A DNA stretch of 64,000 bases from assembly GCF_000504205.1 (NCBI RefSeq), contig NZ_AZAJ01000001.1, forward strand, positions 904,879-968,878, read 5' to 3'. Made by a program: the position numbers and the translations under genes. This DNA comes from Methanolobus tindarius DSM 2278. Lineage in GTDB: Archaea > Halobacteriota > Methanosarcinia > Methanosarcinales > Methanosarcinaceae. Shown one piece after another: positions 18,636 through 27,819 of the stretch; within the stretch, counting starts at the first letter, position 1, and each line of letters starts with the position of its first letter. A model generated the notes under the pieces. That model was given only the letters and a program-made list of their open reading frames with translations. It was not told the DNA's origin and ran no database searches.

Positions 18636-20291
18636 TCACGCAATACCCAGTAGTGATGACACTGCTGCCATTGTAACCACAGCACTTGCACCAGATATCC
18701 ATACCATTATGACAAAATCAATTGTAGCACTGAGCATGTGACCACCGTCTACAATTCTAATCAGGATAGCGGACATTAATGAGTGACCCACCATAATGGC
18801 CATAACCATATTTGATAGCGTATTAATGTTCCCTACATTGGTATAAAGAACCATTCCCATGGACATACCTGCCGGCATTTCCACAGATGAGAACATATCC
18901 TGCATAAGCCCGACAACACCAAGAGAAATATACATGGTAAAACCTATACCACCGGTCAGACCATACAATACGCCCACAAGACTTCCGGCAGACTGGGATC
19001 TTTTCTTTCTGAGAGTAACTATCTTGTGGAAATTAGTAGCAATAATGTCACCTATGACCTCAGGCTGACCACCAAGATTGGTTGCCTGTACAAACATACC
19101 TGAAAAACGCTGGATAAGGTTACTTCCGGTATTTGAAGCGAAATATTCCCAGGAACTGAACTTGTTTATTCTTGTAACAAGCATTTTGTAAAGATTATTC
19201 ACATCGGTTGTCAGAGGTCCGAAGTCGTGTGCCCTCAAAGCCTTAAGAGCATCATCAATGACACCACCCCTGGCACCTGCTGAACTTCCAAGGGAACGGA
19301 TAAATGCCGGGAAATTCTCATCTTTTCTTCTGATACTTTTCTCTATTTTTCTTGAAACATGACCTGTGTATACCAGAGGAGTCAGCACCATGGCTACTGC
19401 AATACTTGTTTCAATTTTACCATAGAGGACCACGGCAATGAGAACAACAATGCAACCTGCAATTGATACAGGTATTGAACGATATAGTGTCAGCTTGTTT
19501 TCAGTCATGTTTGTCGACTGACTCCATGCAGGGTCTTTTGGTATCTTGCTCTTTGTGAACATTACCATTACAACATCAGTTACAAGGAAGATGACAACCA
19601 CTACACCCATGAGCAGTTCGGCATTCATACCGGTTATCACAGGCATGATTACAGCAAAAGAAGCCATGAAAATCAAAGACATTACAAGGGAAACGAAGAG
19701 TTCCTTGATAATTTCAACAACATAGAGTGCACCATTGTACATTGCCTCGTACTCGTTCATCACAACGTTCTGCTCTGCAAACAGGAAAGTCTTCACATCT
19801 TCTCCTGACTGGAGAGCATGCGCAAACCTATCAAGGAAATCCTCAAATATTATGGAAGGAGTCCTTTTGGAAATGAAACGGCATGCATCCGCAAGACTCA
19901 GGTGCCATACTGTTACGAGATTATATATTTTCCTTGTTTCTTCTGCAAGTTCCTGGTAATCCTCATTTTCAGAAACAATACGTACAATATCTATCCTCGG
20001 GGTTTCTGCTGTTGCAATTGAACCCATCTGGGTTATGTAATAGTGCATATTATTGTCAATTCTGGAAGCTTTAGCAGCCAGGATAGAAAGAGGATAAGAG
20101 AATGCAAATACGATACATACAACCGGTAGCAGATAAGGTATATACCTGGCAGATCCCACAAATATTGTAGGGAGTAATGCAAGAAGAAGGATTGAGAATA
20201 AAAATCCGAAAAGTATGATAGGCAAAGCAAACTTCTTGAAATAAACCTTAGGCTCCATTCCAAGATTCTTGAATGCTTTCTCATAGCTCAC
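18636..20291 (-). CDS. arlJ: Archaellum membrane platform protein ArlJ (FlaJ)
   Basis: Polytopic inner-membrane core of the archaellum motor, homologous to type II secretion GspF / type IV pilus PilC. The 551-residue product shows clusters of membrane helices near residues 20-70, 195-250, 275-310 and at the C-terminus, with two cytoplasmic T2SSF-type domains between them. It is the last gene of the arl operon, with 9 bases separating it from arlI. Confidence 0.9.
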   Translation of the reverse strand: MSYEKAFKNLGMEPKVYFKKFALPIILFGFLFSILLLALLPTIFVGSARYIPYLLPVVCIVFAFSYPLSILAAKASRIDNNMHYYITQMGSIATAETPRIDIVRIVSENEDYQELAEETRKIYNLVTVWHLSLADACRFISKRTPSIIFEDFLDRFAHALQSGEDVKTFLFAEQNVVMNEYEAMYNGALYVVEIIKELFVSLVMSLIFMASFAVIMPVITGMNAELLMGVVVVIFLVTDVVMVMFTKSKIPKDPAWSQSTNMTENKLTLYRSIPVSIAGCIVVLIAVVLYGKIETSIAVAMVLTPLVYTGHVSRKIEKSIRRKDENFPAFIRSLGSSAGARGGVIDDALKALRAHDFGPLTTDVNNLYKMLVTRINKFSSWEYFASNTGSNLIQRFSGMFVQATNLGGQPEVIGDIIATNFHKIVTLRKKRSQSAGSLVGVLYGLTGGIGFTMYISLGVVGLMQDMFSSVEMPAGMSMGMVLYTNVGNINTLSNMVMAIMVGHSLMSAILIRIVDGGHMLSATIDFVIMVWISGASAVVTMAAVSSLLGIA

Positions 20292-20300
20292 AAAAACACC

Positions 20301-21962
20301 TCATACTGAAAATGGAAGACCGTCTATACCATGCTTATAGAAATTAACTATGATTTCAAGCACGTCATAATAATCTTCGATGCCCCTTGATTTCATTTCG
20401 TCCAGTATTTTGGCCCGAAGGAAAAGATCCTGATAAATAGCCCTCTTATCTTCATAACCAAGTTTAGTAGCAATCTTGTCCTCAAGGATGTAACTGTTGT
20501 TCAAACCACGGAACTTGTGAGTGTCAGAATCAGGTTCCCATTGGAAAACAGCTCTTGTTGCCACACCGCCTATTTCCTCGTAGTAGCCTTCTATTTCCTC
20601 AATTGCAAGGGCACGCCTGAGGAACTTACCTTTTCGGTAAACAGCCGAGAGAATCATTGCAATGTTCAGGTTATCTATGAAAGTTACAGGCACATTAATA
20701 GGATCAGCTGTAAGACGCTGTATCATCTTGGATACCGCAGATGCGTGGAAAGTTGCCAGCACCGGGTGCCCGGTCTGCATACCCTGAAAAGCAACGTTAC
20801 CTTCGGCTCCTCGAATCTCACCTACGATGATATAGTTTGGCCTTGACCGCAGAGCCGCTTTTAGAAGGGCAAAAGTATCTACCCTTGATTCGGGAGGACC
20901 TTCTTCACGAGTAATCAATTGCTGCCATACAGGCTGTGGAGGCTGAACTTCGGCTGTATCCTCTGCAGAGAAAATCTTGGCTTTCGGGTTAACAAAAGCA
21001 AGGCATGCATTGAGCATTGTAGTTTTTCCACTTGCGGTTTCACCACTAAAGAAAATACTCATACCATTCTCAAGGCACATCCACATGTAAGCAGCCATTT
21101 CAGCATCCAGTGCGCCCCATCCTATAAGCTGGATTATACTTACAGGAACCTCACTGAATTTACGCATGGTAAAACTGCTTCCACGCTTACTGACATCTAT
21201 ACTGTAAATAATATTGATACGTGAACCATCAGGGAGAGCACCATCTGCAATCGGCCTTGCATCACTTACAGGACGACCGATACGTTCACTCATACTACGC
21301 AGCCAGTTGTCAAGACCTTCTTCATCACCAAATGTCAGGTCGGTTTTAATTGTGTCAAAGATCTTGTGGACAATAAATACATTGTCTACACCGATACTGC
21401 TGATATCTTCAAGATACGGGTCCCTGATAATCGGTTCAATCGGACCGGAACCTATGATATCCCTCTCAAGATGATAGAGAATTTTATTGTATTCACCCTG
21501 AGTCATGGGGACTTTTTTCTGAACCGGCATGAGTTTCTGGAGAATATCAAATTTGCCTCCTCCCTCTTCATCGTCCATACTGCCACCTGAACCTATGTCT
21601 ATAGATTCATTGAACAGTTTTGTAATAAGATCTTTAAGTTCTGCCTCAGTATTTGGAACAGGTTCATTGGATGATTTTTCCAGAATAATGTCCAGAGTCG
21701 CTTTATACTTCTTTTTTTCCAGATCATTAAGTTCAGGCTCTACTCCATAATAGTTGATCTCTCCCTGTTCTTCACCACCATAAAGGTGTATGAATACAGG
21801 ATCGCCAACCGGGAGAATGATATTAACTTTATCCCTGTCAATATCTTTTCCAAGACTTACCATGAAAGTTGGTTCGTCTTCACCGGTCTCACGCATGAAT
21901 TTCTTTACATATTCACCCAGATGAGGGTTCCTTTGTACTGCTTTCTGAAATTCTGCATCCAT
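20301..21962 (-). CDS. arlI: Archaellum assembly/rotation ATPase ArlI (FlaI)
   Basis: Secretion ATPase of the GspE/PilB superfamily that powers both archaellin export and rotation. Walker A GETASGKTT lies at residues 307-315, the Asp box region around FSAEDTAEVQ follows, Walker B IIVGEIRG is near 378-385 and the His box GMQTGHPVLATFHA is near 394. An N-terminal acidic domain of about 150 residues precedes the core. Length of 553 residues is typical. Confidence 0.95.
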   Translation of the reverse strand: MDAEFQKAVQRNPHLGEYVKKFMRETGEDEPTFMVSLGKDIDRDKVNIILPVGDPVFIHLYGGEEQGEINYYGVEPELNDLEKKKYKATLDIILEKSSNEPVPNTEAELKDLITKLFNESIDIGSGGSMDDEEGGGKFDILQKLMPVQKKVPMTQGEYNKILYHLERDIIGSGPIEPIIRDPYLEDISSIGVDNVFIVHKIFDTIKTDLTFGDEEGLDNWLRSMSERIGRPVSDARPIADGALPDGSRINIIYSIDVSKRGSSFTMRKFSEVPVSIIQLIGWGALDAEMAAYMWMCLENGMSIFFSGETASGKTTMLNACLAFVNPKAKIFSAEDTAEVQPPQPVWQQLITREEGPPESRVDTFALLKAALRSRPNYIIVGEIRGAEGNVAFQGMQTGHPVLATFHASAVSKMIQRLTADPINVPVTFIDNLNIAMILSAVYRKGKFLRRALAIEEIEGYYEEIGGVATRAVFQWEPDSDTHKFRGLNNSYILEDKIATKLGYEDKRAIYQDLFLRAKILDEMKSRGIEDYYDVLEIIVNFYKHGIDGLPFSV

Positions 21963-21981
21963 ATTACCACTACCTTCAAGA

Positions 21982-22677
21982 TTATGATACTGAAGCGATC
22001 TCTACTACAAGACCTACCTTCGGTTCTATTCTGAAACCAATCATCTGCCCTACAGGGCCTTTGGCACCCGTGAACTTGTTAACGACAATAGTCCTCTTGA
22101 CTTCACTTCCCAGGGGTTTTGATTTCAGAGTAATGTAAACGTCACATGAAGAACGGAACATTGAAGCAAGATCTTCTGTCAGCTGGTTTGGCTCTATTGT
22201 CAGAATTATGACCTTGCCCATACCATTCAGTTTTTTGAAAAAAGAAATCAGATCAAGAGTTTTCTCTGTATTGGCACTGTATTTGATAAGTGAGGAAAGA
22301 GTATCAATTATGATTACATCCTTTTCAAAAAGTTCCTCTGCAGCCATCAATCTTTCAATAAAATCAAAACGGGATTTTGCTGCCTGAACAAGCGGAATAA
22401 CAGGTATGTATAAAAGCAAACCATTCAAAAGAAATGGGGCTATGGGGTAATCCATTGAATACATCTGGTTAATAAAGCCCTTTGTTGTCATTTGTGTGGA
22501 GACAAACGTAACACTGACATCGTTTTCGTTTAACCCGAATGAAAGACGCTGGGAAATTGTACTTTTTCCGCCACCACTGCCACCTTCAATTACAACAAGT
22601 GAACCGGCAGGAAAACCTCCTCCTAATTTATCATTCAGATCATCCCTGGGGATTGCAAATGCATTGATCTTTGCCAT
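21982..22677 (-). CDS. arlH: Archaellum regulatory RecA-like protein ArlH (FlaH)
   Basis: RecA/KaiC-fold protein that binds ATP and associates with ArlI and the ArlC/D/E ring. The Walker A stretch EGGSGGGKST is at residues 31-40 and DVIIIDTLSS forms Walker B. Length of 231 residues is normal. It is in the operon, 19 bases before arlI. Confidence 0.95.
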   Translation of the reverse strand: MAKINAFAIPRDDLNDKLGGGFPAGSLVVIEGGSGGGKSTISQRLSFGLNENDVSVTFVSTQMTTKGFINQMYSMDYPIAPFLLNGLLLYIPVIPLVQAAKSRFDFIERLMAAEELFEKDVIIIDTLSSLIKYSANTEKTLDLISFFKKLNGMGKVIILTIEPNQLTEDLASMFRSSCDVYITLKSKPLGSEVKRTIVVNKFTGAKGPVGQMIGFRIEPKVGLVVEIASVS

Positions 22678-22690
22678 TATTTGCCTCTTA

Positions 22691-23197
22691 TTACGTTTTA
22701 AAATTCATTGCACCGGATTTTCCATTGTCAGCTGCAACCAGCACTCTGTGATCACCTGCTTCCAGAGGAGAAGGAGTGGTTGTTACGTTCAAAGTGAGGA
22801 TTTCTCCTGGCCTCCATACAATATCCCCATCTGTAAGCGCAGCATTGACATCCACAGGCTCTATAAATATACCATCTACAAGTACAGTCACATATTCGGG
22901 AGCCAGTTCAGTCTTACCAGTATTCTTTGCGTAAAATGTGTATTTGCCGGAACCGCCGTCATATGGAATTATCTCAGGATCGTTCACAATGGTTATGTCA
23001 GTCCGCATCTGTTCGGACAATATTTTGCTGCTTGCACTGGATGAAGCAATCATGGACTGGACATTGCCGGAGATAAGAACAACTACACTGATAGCCAGAA
23101 CCATTGCGGCTATGAAGAATATCATGTGCGTTACTGCGGTTTCTGCACCTGTATCTTTCAGTAAGGTGTTTCTCTCTGTTCTTAGCATGCTTCTCAT
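22691..23197 (-). CDS. arlG: Archaellum stator protein ArlG (FlaG)
   Basis: One N-terminal membrane helix (about residues 24-45) followed by an immunoglobulin-like beta domain facing the pseudoperiplasm, as in ArlG, which with ArlF anchors the motor to the S-layer. VTVLVDG and PGEILTLNVT are typical strands. ATG at 23197 or 23188 could be the start; neither has a clear ribosome site, and a probable internal promoter lies just upstream. Confidence 0.85.
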   Translation of the reverse strand: MRSMLRTERNTLLKDTGAETAVTHMIFFIAAMVLAISVVVLISGNVQSMIASSSASSKILSEQMRTDITIVNDPEIIPYDGGSGKYTFYAKNTGKTELAPEYVTVLVDGIFIEPVDVNAALTDGDIVWRPGEILTLNVTTTPSPLEAGDHRVLVAADNGKSGAMNFKT

Positions 23198-23224
23198 GTT
23201 TTTCGGCCAGCTTGATGCAAATAG

Positions 23225-23273
23225 AATTAGAGTAGTAATATATAATTAATAGTATATAAGATTATTATTTAGT
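23225..23273 (-). promoter_or_regulatory. Possible internal promoter between arlF and arlG
   Basis: On the minus strand the 76-base gap carries two TATA-like stretches (CTTATATAC and TTATATAT). Every other junction in the operon is 20 bases or less or overlaps, so this gap stands out. Confidence 0.4.
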
Positions 23274-23705
23274 TCAGACTACATATGAACTATAAGCAGA
23301 AACGCCGTTGCGAGTAACAACTTTTACACGATGGGATCCTGTACCGGAAAGGTCAGTAACTGTCATATTACGCGTCTCAGCAGGCGTCCAGGTTGCTGCA
23401 ACATCACTATAAACATAGGATTCCAGATTACCATCAACAAGAACATTGAGCTCATCAAAGAGAACAGTCTCACTGCCTGTGTTTGAAAGTGTCACTGTCA
23501 GGTTGTAGGTGCCTGAATAGTTCCCGGGAACAGCACTTTCCACTTCAATATTGGTTTTGAGTTTTGAATTCTGCATCTGGTACTGTTCTTCAGAAGCATC
23601 GTTTACAATATCATTAGAAGTGTTAAGCATGGAATATGAAAAAGAACCAACTACAAGAGCAGTAATGAAGAACATGACTGCAACAACAGAAATTTCAAAT
23701 CCCAT
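23274..23705 (-). CDS. arlF: Archaellum stator protein ArlF (FlaF)
   Basis: A 143-residue protein with an N-terminal membrane helix (residues about 5-26) and an all-beta domain like ArlG. ArlF binds the S-layer and acts as part of the archaellum stator. The VDGNLESYVY and RVKVVTRNG strands fit the family. It overlaps the arlCDE stop by 11 bases, so translation is coupled. Confidence 0.85.
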   Translation of the reverse strand: MGFEISVVAVMFFITALVVGSFSYSMLNTSNDIVNDASEEQYQMQNSKLKTNIEVESAVPGNYSGTYNLTVTLSNTGSETVLFDELNVLVDGNLESYVYSDVAATWTPAETRNMTVTDLSGTGSHRVKVVTRNGVSAYSSYVV

Positions 23706-25053
23706 ACAATTCCTCCAGACCGTGCTTTACCTTTGCCATTTCCCTGTCAATGGAACTGAGCATGTTCCTGTCAATCTTGCGGCCGGATAGCCTTTCAATG
23801 AAGAGCAGGGATTTTGTGTGGTCTTCCGGCAAAAGACGCCATGTGGGCTTTTCAACATAATAATCGATTCCACGGGCATATGCCATTATCTCTGACATGA
23901 CATCTTCGCTTATCCATCCGATATCAACATAATAATCAAGTGCATCCATCAGGTTATTTCTTCCCACTCTTTCCATGAGGAACTCTATCCAGTTAAGAAG
24001 GACAACAACACTTGTAGGATCTGCTTTTATGAATTCAAGCCTTACAAGAGGCAGCGAAGCTTTCTTTTCAACCGGAGCATTTTCTGCTTCGACTCCTGTT
24101 TCCTCTGCTTCTTCAGGTTCCTGTATACTGTTTTTAGCCTGAACTTTTTCTTCACTCTTAGAAGCAACAACTTTTGAACTGCCCGAAGCAGGAACCGGAC
24201 GGTTTTCAAGGTCTTCAAGCCTGGTAGTTATAGTGGAAGTTGTTTCTGCAAGGTCAAGCAAATTCTGATTAATAGAATCTGTACGTGTGAATAATTCATC
24301 TGTTTTTGAGTTTAACTGCTCAATGCTTTCATGCATCATTACCATAGCATCTGCGAATGCCTCCATCTTGGATTCAAAATCCTGCATCCTGGAGGCTGCT
24401 TCTTCAGAGATACCTTTTGGCATACTCATTTTCTGGGCAGTGGCATCTAACTCATTTTTCAGAAGAACCATCATGTCACCCATCTCAGTAAGACGGGTCT
24501 CTGTTTTTTCAAATCTCTCTATCGTATCCCTGGAACCAGCGCCGTCACCCACAAAAGGATTCACCTGGTTTGATACAATTTCGTAAAGGGATAGCAGTTC
24601 AAGGACACTCTGGTCTATCTTGTCCACAGTTTTTCTAATTTCCTCATTGTCCCTCTGGACCATGTTAAGAGTTACATCTGCCTTTGAAACTTTGGACTCA
24701 ACTTCCTTGATCTTTTTACGGTTCTCCTCCAGCATCTCATTATCTACTGGAGCAGCCTGGGGAGCAGCTTGCCCTGGCATTCCAGGGGGGCCACCGGGTG
24801 CTTCTCCGGGAGCAGGAGGAGCCATACCAGGAGGAAACGCAGAATCGCCAGGTGCACCTGGAGCCATGCCCGGAGGAACACCGGGCGCAGGCGGCATACC
24901 GGCAGCAAGATCAGGAACTGAACCAAGATCCGGCCCACCCTGCATGAAAGGAGGTGTATCACCACTACTAAACGGAGAGTCGCCTCCTTTATTCTTGCCC
25001 TTTTTGGAAAGAACAGAAGTCACTTTTTTGATCTTATCACTAAATCCGGCCAT
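23695..25053 (-). CDS. arlCDE: Fused archaellum switch-ring protein ArlCDE (FlaC/D/E)
   Basis: The cytoplasmic ring protein that receives the chemotaxis signal through CheF/CheY. The fused product of 452 residues has a basic N-terminus, a Pro/Gly/Ala-rich linker at about residues 24-95 (MPPAPGVPPGMAPGAPG-type runs), a coiled-coil ArlC region at about 105-285, a charged spacer, and the conserved ArlD/E domain from LPLVRLEFIKAD to the end with LEFIKADP and GWISEDV. It is the first gene of the arl operon; no archaellin gene precedes it. Confidence 0.9.
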   Translation of the reverse strand: MAGFSDKIKKVTSVLSKKGKNKGGDSPFSSGDTPPFMQGGPDLGSVPDLAAGMPPAPGVPPGMAPGAPGDSAFPPGMAPPAPGEAPGGPPGMPGQAAPQAAPVDNEMLEENRKKIKEVESKVSKADVTLNMVQRDNEEIRKTVDKIDQSVLELLSLYEIVSNQVNPFVGDGAGSRDTIERFEKTETRLTEMGDMMVLLKNELDATAQKMSMPKGISEEAASRMQDFESKMEAFADAMVMMHESIEQLNSKTDELFTRTDSINQNLLDLAETTSTITTRLEDLENRPVPASGSSKVVASKSEEKVQAKNSIQEPEEAEETGVEAENAPVEKKASLPLVRLEFIKADPTSVVVLLNWIEFLMERVGRNNLMDALDYYVDIGWISEDVMSEIMAYARGIDYYVEKPTWRLLPEDHTKSLLFIERLSGRKIDRNMLSSIDREMAKVKHGLEELYGI

Positions 25054-25207
25054 AATTCCACTGGTTTTATTTAATTTATGAGAGATATATCTATACGTTG
25101 GACAATATACCCTTAATAATATATATAAATTATGAATAAAACATCCGTTAAGCTTATTGTGAATTCAGATGATTTTAAATCATTTACCTGACTTGTAGGA
25201 GGAGTCC
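25054..25207. promoter_or_regulatory. Divergent promoter region between arl operon and methyltransferase gene
   Basis: Very AT-rich. Towards arlCDE it contains TATA-like TTTATATATATT and GATATATC stretches; towards the methyltransferase TTTTAAATC lies about 30 bases upstream of its GGAGG site. No regulator-binding repeat is clear. Confidence 0.5.
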
Positions 25208-26227
25208 ATGGCACGTAAAAAGCAATTCAAAACAGAAATGATATCCGACAAGGATGGTATAAGATTTGCAACTCCTGAACCTGTTGCTGAGTACAGGGCA
25301 AAGAGGCTGCAATGCAAGACAATAGCCGACATCAGTTGTGGAATCGGCGGACAGGCACTCTTTTTTGCCAGATACTGTGATTTTGTCTATGCTATTGAGA
25401 TTGACCCCAAGAAAATAGCTTTTGCAAAAAAGAATGCTAAGGTAATGGGTGTTGATAACATAGAATTTATTGCAGGAGATGCACTGTCTTCCGAAGTCAT
25501 TGGAAAACTACCCAAATTGGATGTTGTCTTTTCAGATCCTGCAAGACCTCCTACAGAAAAGGAAAGAAGCATTGACAATCTTAGTCCATCTATCCCTGAA
25601 GTGATGAAAGCTTATGCTGGTATTTCATCTAATTTTGCTTTTGAAGCACCTCCTCAGTTGTCTCCTGAAAAAATACCTTTTGACTGCGAAAGAGAATACA
25701 TGTCCCTGGAAGGAAAGCTCAACCGGCTTAACCTCTATTTCGGAGAACTCAAAAAAGCTGATGTTTCTGCTGTTGCACTTCCAGGAAGCAATATCATCAG
25801 GAAAACCGGAAACATCGAACCTGTCAGGAAAGTTGAAGAATCTGCTCTTTACGCATATGAACCTGAAGAATGTGTGATTAAAGCAGGTCTGCTTGAACAG
25901 CTTGTTGCAGAGCTTAAAAAAGAATCAGATGATATTTCAATCTTTGACATTGATGGCAAAAGAACACTCCTCTGTTCAAAATCTGAAATCCAAAACAGCC
26001 TTTTTAAAAACAGATATAAAAGATTGCTTGTTACCGATACCAACTATTCACAGGTTAATTCATATCTTAGGAAAAACTCATTCGGCAAAGTAATTGTCAG
26101 GGCAGCCATTGATCCTGAAAAATACTGGAATGTTCGCAATGAGCTGGAAAACGGACTCAATGGTGAAAGAAAGGCACACCTTTTCGTAAAAGATGAGAAA
26201 GCAATATTATATGAAGTGCTGGATTAA
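25208..26227 (+). CDS. Class I SAM-dependent methyltransferase (RNA-type)
   Basis: A 339-residue methyltransferase. Motif I is DISCGIGGQA near residue 43, AIEIDPKKI is the acidic loop for the SAM ribose, DAL follows, and SDPARPP near residue 105 is the catalytic DPxR/DPPR motif of N2-guanine RNA methyltransferases. A C-terminal domain of about 140 residues resembles the THUMP-like domain found in related proteins. Target RNA is unknown. A strong AGGAGGAG ribosome site precedes the ATG. It ends four bases into the convergent receiver gene. Confidence 0.8.
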   Translation: MARKKQFKTEMISDKDGIRFATPEPVAEYRAKRLQCKTIADISCGIGGQALFFARYCDFVYAIEIDPKKIAFAKKNAKVMGVDNIEFIAGDALSSEVIGKLPKLDVVFSDPARPPTEKERSIDNLSPSIPEVMKAYAGISSNFAFEAPPQLSPEKIPFDCEREYMSLEGKLNRLNLYFGELKKADVSAVALPGSNIIRKTGNIEPVRKVEESALYAYEPEECVIKAGLLEQLVAELKKESDDISIFDIDGKRTLLCSKSEIQNSLFKNRYKRLLVTDTNYSQVNSYLRKNSFGKVIVRAAIDPEKYWNVRNELENGLNGERKAHLFVKDEKAILYEVLD

Positions 26228-26598
26228 TGAATTTTCATTTCCAGCAATTCTTTCGTTCTCTGAATAAGTTCCTTTCTGCTGAAAGGTTTTGTGATATAGT
26301 CGTCTGCCTTGAGAACATGCAGACCGAGCATTTTGTCAAATTCCTGACTCTTTACCGTAAGCATAGCTACAGGTAAAGTGGGCTCCTTTTCTTTTATCTT
26401 ATGGAAAGTTTCCCATCCATTCATATCAGGCATCATGATATCAAGAAGAATCGCATCAGGGTGTTCCTCTTCAATTGATTCAAGACAGTCAAATCCACTT
26501 TTTGCTCCGATAACTTCTATATCTTCAGATTCCAGGATCAACTTTACAAGGTCAATGGTATCGGGTTCATCATCCACGACCATGATTTTTGGACACAT
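26224..26598 (-). CDS. Single-domain response regulator
   Basis: A stand-alone receiver domain of 124 residues. The acidic pocket DDE at residues 9-11, the phosphoacceptor D53 in LLDIMMPD, the switch Thr in MLTV and the Lys in TKPF are all present. The start at 26598 has AGGAGATG upstream; a longer frame to 26643 would add an unlikely tail. It follows the KaiC-receiver fusion and lies close to the archaellum operon, so a role in relaying a signal to the motor or to transcription is possible. Confidence 0.9.
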   Translation of the reverse strand: MCPKIMVVDDEPDTIDLVKLILESEDIEVIGAKSGFDCLESIEEEHPDAILLDIMMPDMNGWETFHKIKEKEPTLPVAMLTVKSQEFDKMLGLHVLKADDYITKPFSRKELIQRTKELLEMKIH

Positions 26599-26668
26599 TA
26601 CTGAGACATCTCCTAAAACGTTTTTATTATAATTATATACCAATCAAATATTCATTTGAGATATATAA

Positions 26669-27724
26669 TTATTCCTCTTCAACCCATCCAAGACGGCGCA
26701 TTACCATCTTTATCCTTGCTTTGACCTCTCTCTTGTCAAAAGGTTTTGAAATATAGTCATCAATTCCAAGTTCCATGCCTTTGACCTTGTCTTCAATAGC
26801 GGTCTTAGCTGAGATCATAATTACAGGGATATCGCTTGCTGCCTTGCTCTTTTTAAGATTTTCAACCACTTCATAACCATCCATATCAGGCATCATGATG
26901 TCTAATAGAATAAGATCAGGAAGCTCTTTAAGTGTTAGATCAATCGCATCCTGGCCATTGTGGGCTACTATGAAGTCGTATGGCTCGCTTATAAGAGAAA
27001 GCTTAAGAAGTTCAGGAATATCCGGTTCATCATCAACAATAAGAATCTTCAGGCGCTCACGCTTGATCTTTTTCTGCATGGGTTCAAATTCAATAGAACC
27101 TTCTTCCACAGAATATCTGAAATCAAAATCCTTCATTCCGATTTCAGCATGGATTTCACCTACGTTGGTAATATCGATGACAACATCAAAGAAAGAAGTG
27201 ATAAGAACCTCTGTCTCGGAAGGCAGGATGTTACGCGAAAGCATGGAGACGATGCTGCCATCATTCTCTGCTACTTTCTTCTCTATAAACTGGACAAAAT
27301 TCTCCACAACCTGCATTGTGTCGCTTGAAAGCACATTCATGTTGTCTATGATCAGAACTGAGTTCTGGTGATTCTGGAAGATATTTGAGATATGGGATGC
27401 CATCTTTGTATAATCTGCAACTGAACTGCAGTAGAAAGTATCATCATGGTGCTCCTTACCCGGTGCATCAATATCAATGAAGAACAGCTTTCCTTCATAA
27501 TTGATGTCAAATCCAAAATCTTCGAATCTTGACAATATTTTATCCCTGGAAGAATTTAAGCATAGCCAGACTATGCTCCTTTCTGACTCTTCTTTCAGTA
27601 TATCCGATACAAAAAAATAGACAAGCCTCTCGATAAAACTATCCACCGGAGCAAGGAATAATGTATTTTTCCGGGACAGCTCTGTTCTGAGGGTTGAAAG
27701 GATTTCCTGCGTTTGAGCATTCAT
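26669..27724 (-). CDS. Degenerate KaiC/RecA-like domain fused to a receiver domain
   Basis: The N-terminal 210 residues look like a RecA/KaiC fold with strands such as SIVWLCLNS, KLFFIDID and SVLIIDNMNVL in the right order, but where a Walker A loop is expected there is none (NTLFLAPVDSF), so ATP binding is probably lost. The last 125 residues are a normal receiver with VDDEPD, LLDIMMPD and SKPF. ATG at 27724 is chosen because AGGT lies eight bases before it; a TTG at 27730 is too close to that site. The neighbours are an intact KaiC-like ATPase and a single receiver. Confidence 0.75.
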   Translation of the reverse strand: MNAQTQEILSTLRTELSRKNTLFLAPVDSFIERLVYFFVSDILKEESERSIVWLCLNSSRDKILSRFEDFGFDINYEGKLFFIDIDAPGKEHHDDTFYCSSVADYTKMASHISNIFQNHQNSVLIIDNMNVLSSDTMQVVENFVQFIEKKVAENDGSIVSMLSRNILPSETEVLITSFFDVVIDITNVGEIHAEIGMKDFDFRYSVEEGSIEFEPMQKKIKRERLKILIVDDEPDIPELLKLSLISEPYDFIVAHNGQDAIDLTLKELPDLILLDIMMPDMDGYEVVENLKKSKAASDIPVIMISAKTAIEDKVKGMELGIDDYISKPFDKREVKARIKMVMRRLGWVEEE

Positions 27725-27819
27725 TGCCAAGTACCTTTTAATTTTGTTTAGTAAATAATATTAGATTTATTTTCTTATTAATGTTTGGGAAGAAAATGTA
27801 CTTACGGCGTCCAAATTAC

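Noticed and set aside
24620-25081. Open frame of 153 residues on the plus strand opposite arlCDE
   Set aside because: It is the mirror of the Pro/Gly-rich linker codons; composition is low-complexity and there is no ribosome site or family.
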